Source: Ruminococcaceae bacterium UBA3323 (lineage in GTDB: Bacteria > Bacillota > Clostridia > Oscillospirales > Acutalibacteraceae). Taken from it: a DNA stretch of 10,963 nt. Made by a program: the position numbers and the translations under genes. The stretch lies in contig DESD01000015.1 of assembly GCA_002361935.1 (NCBI GenBank), positions 1 to 10,963 of the forward strand, in the 5' to 3' direction. Below are positions 7,614-10,963 of this stretch, in pieces (the first letter of the stretch is position 1; the number at the start of each line of letters is the position of its first letter). The notes under the pieces were generated by a model. That model was not told the DNA's origin and did no database searches. It saw only the letters and a program-made list of their open reading frames with translations.

Positions 7614-7650
7614 AAAGGTCAGCTCGTAATGAACTGACCTTTAATTCTTT
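7614..7650. terminator. Shared bidirectional terminator between the XRE gene and prs
   Basis: AAAGGTCAG (7614-7622) and CTGACCTTT (7634-7642) form a perfect 9-bp stem with an 11-nt loop, between two convergent genes. On the plus strand it is followed by a T-rich tract (7640-7653). On the minus strand the A-run 7612-7616 supplies U residues. It can serve both directions. Confidence 0.78.
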
Positions 7651-7658
7651 TTAATACA

Positions 7659-8837
7659 TTATGCCTTTAAGCCTTTATCCTTTAAAATCTTATCAATTTT
7701 AGCTGAAGAATCAAGAAGCGATGAAACAGACATATCATGATTGAGTGTATCAAGGAAATAAGCAATATACTTTGAAAGCTCAACCGATTCATACCATTCT
7801 CTTGAAAGGAGTTCCGGAGTCTGATAAACACCGTTTGTTGTAAATACTTTTTCAATTGTTCCTTCCTCATAAGCTTTATCAAATACTTCAAGACCGCTTG
7901 AGAAAAGGCCGAATGTTGTGCAAACAAAAATTCTGTTGGCACCAAGCTGCTTAAGCTTTTTAGCAACCTCAAGCATGGATTCACCCGAAGAAATCATATC
8001 GTCAACAACGATAATATCCTTGCCCTCAACAGAATCTCCCAGATACTGATGCTCAACAATCGGGTTTCTTCCGTTAACAACTCTTGTATAATCTCTTCTT
8101 TTATAGAACATACCAAGGTTGATTCCAAGCTGCGTTGCAAAGAAAATGCATCTGTTCATTGCGCCCTCATCAGGGGAAATAACCATAAGGCTGTCTTTAT
8201 CAACCTTTAAATCAGGCGTTGAATTAATAAGAGCCTTAATCATCTGGTATGTCGGCATAACATTTTCAAAGGATTTATGCGGAATGGAATTCTGCACTCT
8301 CTGGTCATGCGCATCAAATGTAATTATGTTTTCAACACCAAGATGAACAAGCTCCTGCAAAGCCATTGCACAGTCCAGTGATTCACGGCTTGAACGCTTG
8401 TGCTGACGGCCTTCATAAAGCATTGGCATAATAACGGAAATTCTTTTTGCCTTTGATGATGCAGCAGAAATAACTCTTTTTAAATCTGCAAAATGATCAT
8501 CGGGAGATTTCGGAACCTCCATGCCGTACATTTTATATTTAACATTGTAATTGAAGCAATCCGTAACGATGTATAAATCATAGCCTCTTACAGAATCGTT
8601 AATAACGGCCTTGCCCTCGCCGCTGCCGAAACGCGGATTGGAAATATCTATCAAAAAGGAATCTCTCTGATAGCCATAGAAAGCAATTGAGCCCTGATGC
8701 TCTATTGCCTGTTCCTTTCTCCATTTAACAAGATAGCTGTCTATCTTGTCTGCAAGAACCTCGCAGCCGGGCATTGCAATAATACCAAGCGGACCATATG
8801 GAATGGATTCTATATTTTCTGCTGTTAATCTTGCCAT
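7659..8837 (-). CDS. prs: Ribose-phosphate pyrophosphokinase (PRPP synthetase)
   Basis: Makes PRPP from ribose-5-phosphate and ATP in the cytosol, for purine, pyrimidine, NAD, histidine and tryptophan synthesis. The PRPP-binding motif DIIVVDDMISSGES (274-287) is clear. FDAHDQRVQNSIP (174-186) matches the family DLHAxQxxxFF-IP region, SPDEGAMNR (221-229) matches the SPDxGGxxR motif, and RQHKRSSRES (144-153) corresponds to the catalytic flexible loop RQDRK...REP. At 392 residues it is about 75 longer than the classical enzyme of about 315, with an N-terminal extension, a C-terminal tail rich in Ser/Lys/Asp (366-392) and an altered loop. This matches a long variant found in Clostridia. GAGGAGGA (8845-8852, reverse strand) gives an optimal RBS for ATG8837. 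It is monocistronic and is the only minus-strand gene. Confidence 0.9.
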   Translation of the reverse strand: MARLTAENIESIPYGPLGIIAMPGCEVLADKIDSYLVKWRKEQAIEHQGSIAFYGYQRDSFLIDISNPRFGSGEGKAVINDSVRGYDLYIVTDCFNYNVKYKMYGMEVPKSPDDHFADLKRVISAASSKAKRISVIMPMLYEGRQHKRSSRESLDCAMALQELVHLGVENIITFDAHDQRVQNSIPHKSFENVMPTYQMIKALINSTPDLKVDKDSLMVISPDEGAMNRCIFFATQLGINLGMFYKRRDYTRVVNGRNPIVEHQYLGDSVEGKDIIVVDDMISSGESMLEVAKKLKQLGANRIFVCTTFGLFSSGLEVFDKAYEEGTIEKVFTTNGVYQTPELLSREWYESVELSKYIAYFLDTLNHDMSVSSLLDSSAKIDKILKDKGLKA

Positions 8838-8869
8838 TGTTTTGTCCTCCTCAAACAGTTTGTGCTGTT

Positions 8870-8898
8870 ATTTTACAATATTAAGCTTTGTTTTGCAA
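8870..8898 (-). promoter_or_regulatory. Candidate prs promoter
   Basis: Reading the minus strand, TTGCAA (8898-8893) is followed after 17 bp by TAAAAT (8875-8870). Transcription would start near 8863, about 25 nt before the ATG. A weaker alternative further upstream is GTGACA (8929-8924) with TATATA (8905-8900) at 18-bp spacing. Confidence 0.42.
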
Positions 8899-8972
8899 AT
8901 ATATATTGAATATTTAACTAAATTGTCACTAATTTGGGGAATACGTCAGCAACAAGACTGTTTTTTATGTGG

Positions 8973-9001
8973 TTGACTTACTGCTTTTGAAATGTTATAC
9001 T
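8973..9001 (+). promoter_or_regulatory. Promoter of the BspA-like surface protein gene and its leader
   Basis: TTGACT (8973-8978) and TATACT (8996-9001) have 17-bp spacing, with TGT before the -10 (extended -10). The -10 region, TGTTATACTGT, is identical in sequence to that of the YhhN promoter (5510-5520). The start would be near 9008, giving a leader of about 185 nt. It is divergent from the prs promoter. Confidence 0.66.
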
Positions 9002-9007
9002 GTATTT

Positions 9008-9193
9008 GCGGAACAAATTTTATATAAATTGTCTTTATCAAAGGTATGTATTTTTGTTTTCGGTAAAAATGCATGCTCTTATTTAGCATACTTTAGGTAA
9101 AGGCTATATGAATTTGTTTCGCGACAGTTTGGAGCTGTGCGTTTTTCATGCGTGGCTTCGGCTGCGCATTTTTTATTTTATGGAGGTAAATTT
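9008..9193 (+). promoter_or_regulatory. Structured 5' leader of the surface-protein gene
   Basis: About 185 transcribed bases separate the predicted start from the ATG at 9194. Hairpin A: 9044-9055 pairs with 9065-9076 (12 bp with two G-U wobbles, 9-nt loop). Hairpin B: CGC-g-ACAG (9120-9127) pairs with CTGTGCG (9135-9141), one bulged G. Hairpin C is the terminator listed separately. The order promoter, structured RNA, terminator, RBS is that of a riboswitch, attenuator or short terminated RNA. I do not recognise a known riboswitch consensus, and no strong antiterminator pairing stands out. Confidence 0.45.
9148..9180 (+). terminator. UUCG-capped intrinsic terminator in the surface-protein leader
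   Basis: ATGCGTGGC (9148-9156) and GCTGCGCAT (9161-9169) form a 9-bp stem, including two G-U pairs, closed by the very stable C(TTCG)G tetraloop. TTTTTTATTTT (9169-9179) follows. The RBS GGAGG starts at 9182, so the terminator lies directly before the gene's translation signals and after its promoter. Confidence 0.72.
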
Positions 9194-10963
9194 ATGGAAA
9201 CCAAAGGAAAAGTTACCGCAGTGAAAAAGGTGCTGAGTCTTTTGCTTGCTGTTGCAATGCTGTTCAGCATTACGGCAGGCATTGAACTGTCAGCTTATGC
9301 TGCTGCAAGCGGAGATTATGAGTATGAAATCCTTGATGACGGAACAGTTGAAATCATCGAATACTCCGGCTTTGCAAAGAATCTTACTATACCAAGCACT
9401 ATTGCCGGTAAAACAGTAAGCAGTATAGGTGACATGGCATTTTCAGGATGCGAAAGCTTAACAAATGTAGCAATTTCGGGCAGTGTTACAAGCATTGGTG
9501 ATGGGGTGTTCTTTTATTGTGAAAGCTTAAAAAGCATTACTGTTGATGAAAGCAATAAAAACTATTCATCGGCAGATGGTGTTTTATATAACAAGAACAA
9601 AACAAAATTAATTGTATATCCTATCCAAAAAGCTGATACGGCATTTGCAATACCAAATAGCGTAACAATTATTGATGAGGCTGCTTTTTTCCTGTGTGGA
9701 AACTTAACAAATGTAACAATACCAAACAGTGTTAAAACCATCAGTGACGCAGCATTCGCCTATTGCGATGGTTTGAAAAATGTTACGATTCCTAACAGTG
9801 TAGCAACTATCGGTGAAGCTGCTTTTTCCGGTTGTGTAAGCTTAAAAAGTATAACAATTCCGGGCAGTGTTACAAGCATTGGTGAAGGTGCATTTATTGA
9901 ATGTGAAAGCTTGGCAAGCATTACCGTTGATTCAAGCAATAAAAATTATTCATCAGCAGATGGCGTGTTATATAATAAAAACAAAACAAAATTAATTATA
10001 TATCCTGTCAAAAAAACTGCTGCTTCATTTACAATCCCGAATGGTGTGGCAAATATTGCTGAGGCTGCATTTTTCAGCTGCGAAAGCTTAACAAAGGTAA
10101 CAATACCAAGCAGTGTTAAGAGTATCGGCTACGGAGCATTTGCCTGCACAGGCTTAACAAGCGTAACAATACCAAGCAGTGTAACAAATATTGACGAGCT
10201 TGCGTTTGGAGGTTGTGTGGATTTAAAAAGCATAACAATTAACAATAAAAACACCACAATCGGCGATGCTGCTATTGATGAATATACAACAATCTATGGC
10301 TATAAGGGCTCAACAGCAGAAAGCTATGCAAAGGAATACGGCAATAAATTTGTTGCTTTAACGCAATTATCTGCACCAACACTGAAAGTATCCGTAAATG
10401 CAAATGGTTCATTCAAGCTGTTCTGGAATAAAGTTTCGGGAGCAGAAAAGTATGAACTTTATATCAAGCAGGCAGATGGAAGCTATAAGCTTATGAAAAC
10501 CACAACGGCAACGAGCTTTACAACAGCAACTGCCGCATATGGCAAGCAGTATTCCTATAAAATGAGAGCAGTAAAAGGCAATACGAAATCTGCATATAGT
10601 AATGTTGTAAATGCAAAGAATACAAAGAAGCTTCAGACACCAAGTGCAAAGGTAACTGTAAATGCAAATGGTTCGTTCACCTTATCCTGGAACAAGGTTG
10701 CAGGAGCAACAAGGTATGGTATCTATATGCTCGGTGCTGATGGAAAATACAGCTGGATAAAATCAACTTCAGCCACAAGCTGGACAACAGGAACAGCGCA
10801 GTACGGGAAGAAATATACATACAAAGTGTTTGCGGTAAATGATAACAATAAGTCAGTTGCTTCAAACTTCAGCAGTGCATTCAGCGCAACAAATAATAAG
10901 AAATTACAGACACCGTCATTAAAGGTGGCAGTAAACAAGAACGGTTCGTTTAAGCTTTCATGG
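9194..10963 (+). CDS. BspA-like leucine-rich-repeat surface protein with Fn3-like modules (3' end outside window)
   Basis: Open for 590 codons to the window end with no stop, so it is C-terminally incomplete. GGAGG (9182-9186) lies 7 nt before the ATG. Residues 1-37 are a secretory signal: basic KGKVTAVKK, hydrophobic VLSLLLAVAMLF, probable cleavage near AYAAA (34-38). Residues 60-360 contain BspA/TpLRR-type repeats (LRR_5) with the pattern SLTxVTIPxSVxxIGxxAFxxC. Two longer inserts, SSNKNYSSADGVLYNKNKTK (247-266) and its counterpart at 119-138, are typical of this family. TIYGYKGSTAESYAKEYG (366-383) is the usual capping end. Residues from 391 form Fn3-like modules of about 88-91 residues (PTLKV/PSAKV/PSLKV starts at 395, 483 and 574). 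It is probably extracellular and adhesive or binding in role; the cell-wall anchor would lie beyond the window. Confidence 0.88.
   Translation, partial: METKGKVTAVKKVLSLLLAVAMLFSITAGIELSAYAAASGDYEYEILDDGTVEIIEYSGFAKNLTIPSTIAGKTVSSIGDMAFSGCESLTNVAISGSVTSIGDGVFFYCESLKSITVDESNKNYSSADGVLYNKNKTKLIVYPIQKADTAFAIPNSVTIIDEAAFFLCGNLTNVTIPNSVKTISDAAFAYCDGLKNVTIPNSVATIGEAAFSGCVSLKSITIPGSVTSIGEGAFIECESLASITVDSSNKNYSSADGVLYNKNKTKLIIYPVKKTAASFTIPNGVANIAEAAFFSCESLTKVTIPSSVKSIGYGAFACTGLTSVTIPSSVTNIDELAFGGCVDLKSITINNKNTTIGDAAIDEYTTIYGYKGSTAESYAKEYGNKFVALTQLSAPTLKVSVNANGSFKLFWNKVSGAEKYELYIKQADGSYKLMKTTTATSFTTATAAYGKQYSYKMRAVKGNTKSAYSNVVNAKNTKKLQTPSAKVTVNANGSFTLSWNKVAGATRYGIYMLGADGKYSWIKSTSATSWTTGTAQYGKKYTYKVFAVNDNNKSVASNFSSAFSATNNKKLQTPSLKVAVNKNGSFKLSW
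9477..10200 (+). repeat. Internal 384-bp-period duplication in the LRR region
   Basis: Sequence from 9477 and from 9861 runs in parallel with an offset of 384 bp (128 codons). Each copy has GSVTSIG, then CESL, then SITVD-SNKNYSSADGVLYNKNKTKLI-YP, then an IPN-V-I-EAAFF repeat. Near-identity is highest over 9533-9622 versus 9917-10006, where most differences are at third codon positions. Copies fall out of step by one codon near residue 319. This looks like an older in-frame tandem duplication. Confidence 0.7.

Noticed and set aside
9008..9147. c-di-GMP or other known riboswitch aptamer
   Set aside because: The GCGGAACAA stretch near the start recalls the 5' end of class II c-di-GMP aptamers, but none of the later conserved blocks follow.

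Overview
The window is AT-rich, mostly colinear DNA with strong GGAGG/AAGGAG ribosome-binding sites, sigma-A-type promoters (several with a TGn extended -10) and classical intrinsic terminators. With the 5S rRNA sequence, the BspA-like surface protein and the long PRPP synthetase, this points to a low-GC Firmicute, most likely a gut-type Clostridia (Oscillospiraceae/Lachnospiraceae-like). I cannot name the species from sequence alone.

Layout. Bases 1-24 are the 3' tail of a 5S rRNA gene, so the window starts at the end of an rRNA operon, followed by its terminator. From there to about 5.5 kb runs an accessory-looking stretch of small-molecule-modifying enzymes. First comes an operon of two GNAT acetyltransferases and an APH-type phosphotransferase (193-2102) behind its own promoter. 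Next is a strong promoter whose leader carries a second, partial 5S rRNA sequence (exactly the helix III/loop C segment) fused to a perfect intrinsic terminator. This lies immediately before an operon of nucleotidyltransferase, Nudix hydrolase and FlaR-like P-loop kinase (2302-3998). A MATE efflux pump (4135-5472) and a YhhN-family membrane protein (5562-6260) follow, each with its own promoter.

After a terminator comes an XRE-family regulator with a large unassigned C-terminal part (6480-7598). It converges on a minus-strand ribose-phosphate pyrophosphokinase gene (7659-8837), with a shared hairpin between the two. Divergent from prs, a promoter and a structured leader of about 185 nt ending in a UUCG-capped terminator precede a secreted BspA-like leucine-rich-repeat/Fn3-like protein (9194 onward). 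That gene runs off the window end without a stop.

How it fits together. The first half reads as a small-molecule/antibiotic modification and efflux neighbourhood next to an rRNA operon: acetyl-, phospho- and nucleotidyl-transfer, Nudix hydrolysis and MATE export. No substrate can be assigned from sequence. The two most unusual features are regulatory. The NTase operon and the surface-protein gene both have the order promoter, structured leader, intrinsic terminator, RBS, gene. In the first case the leader contains a 5S rRNA module that could be a recombination scar or a ribosomal-protein-binding mimic.
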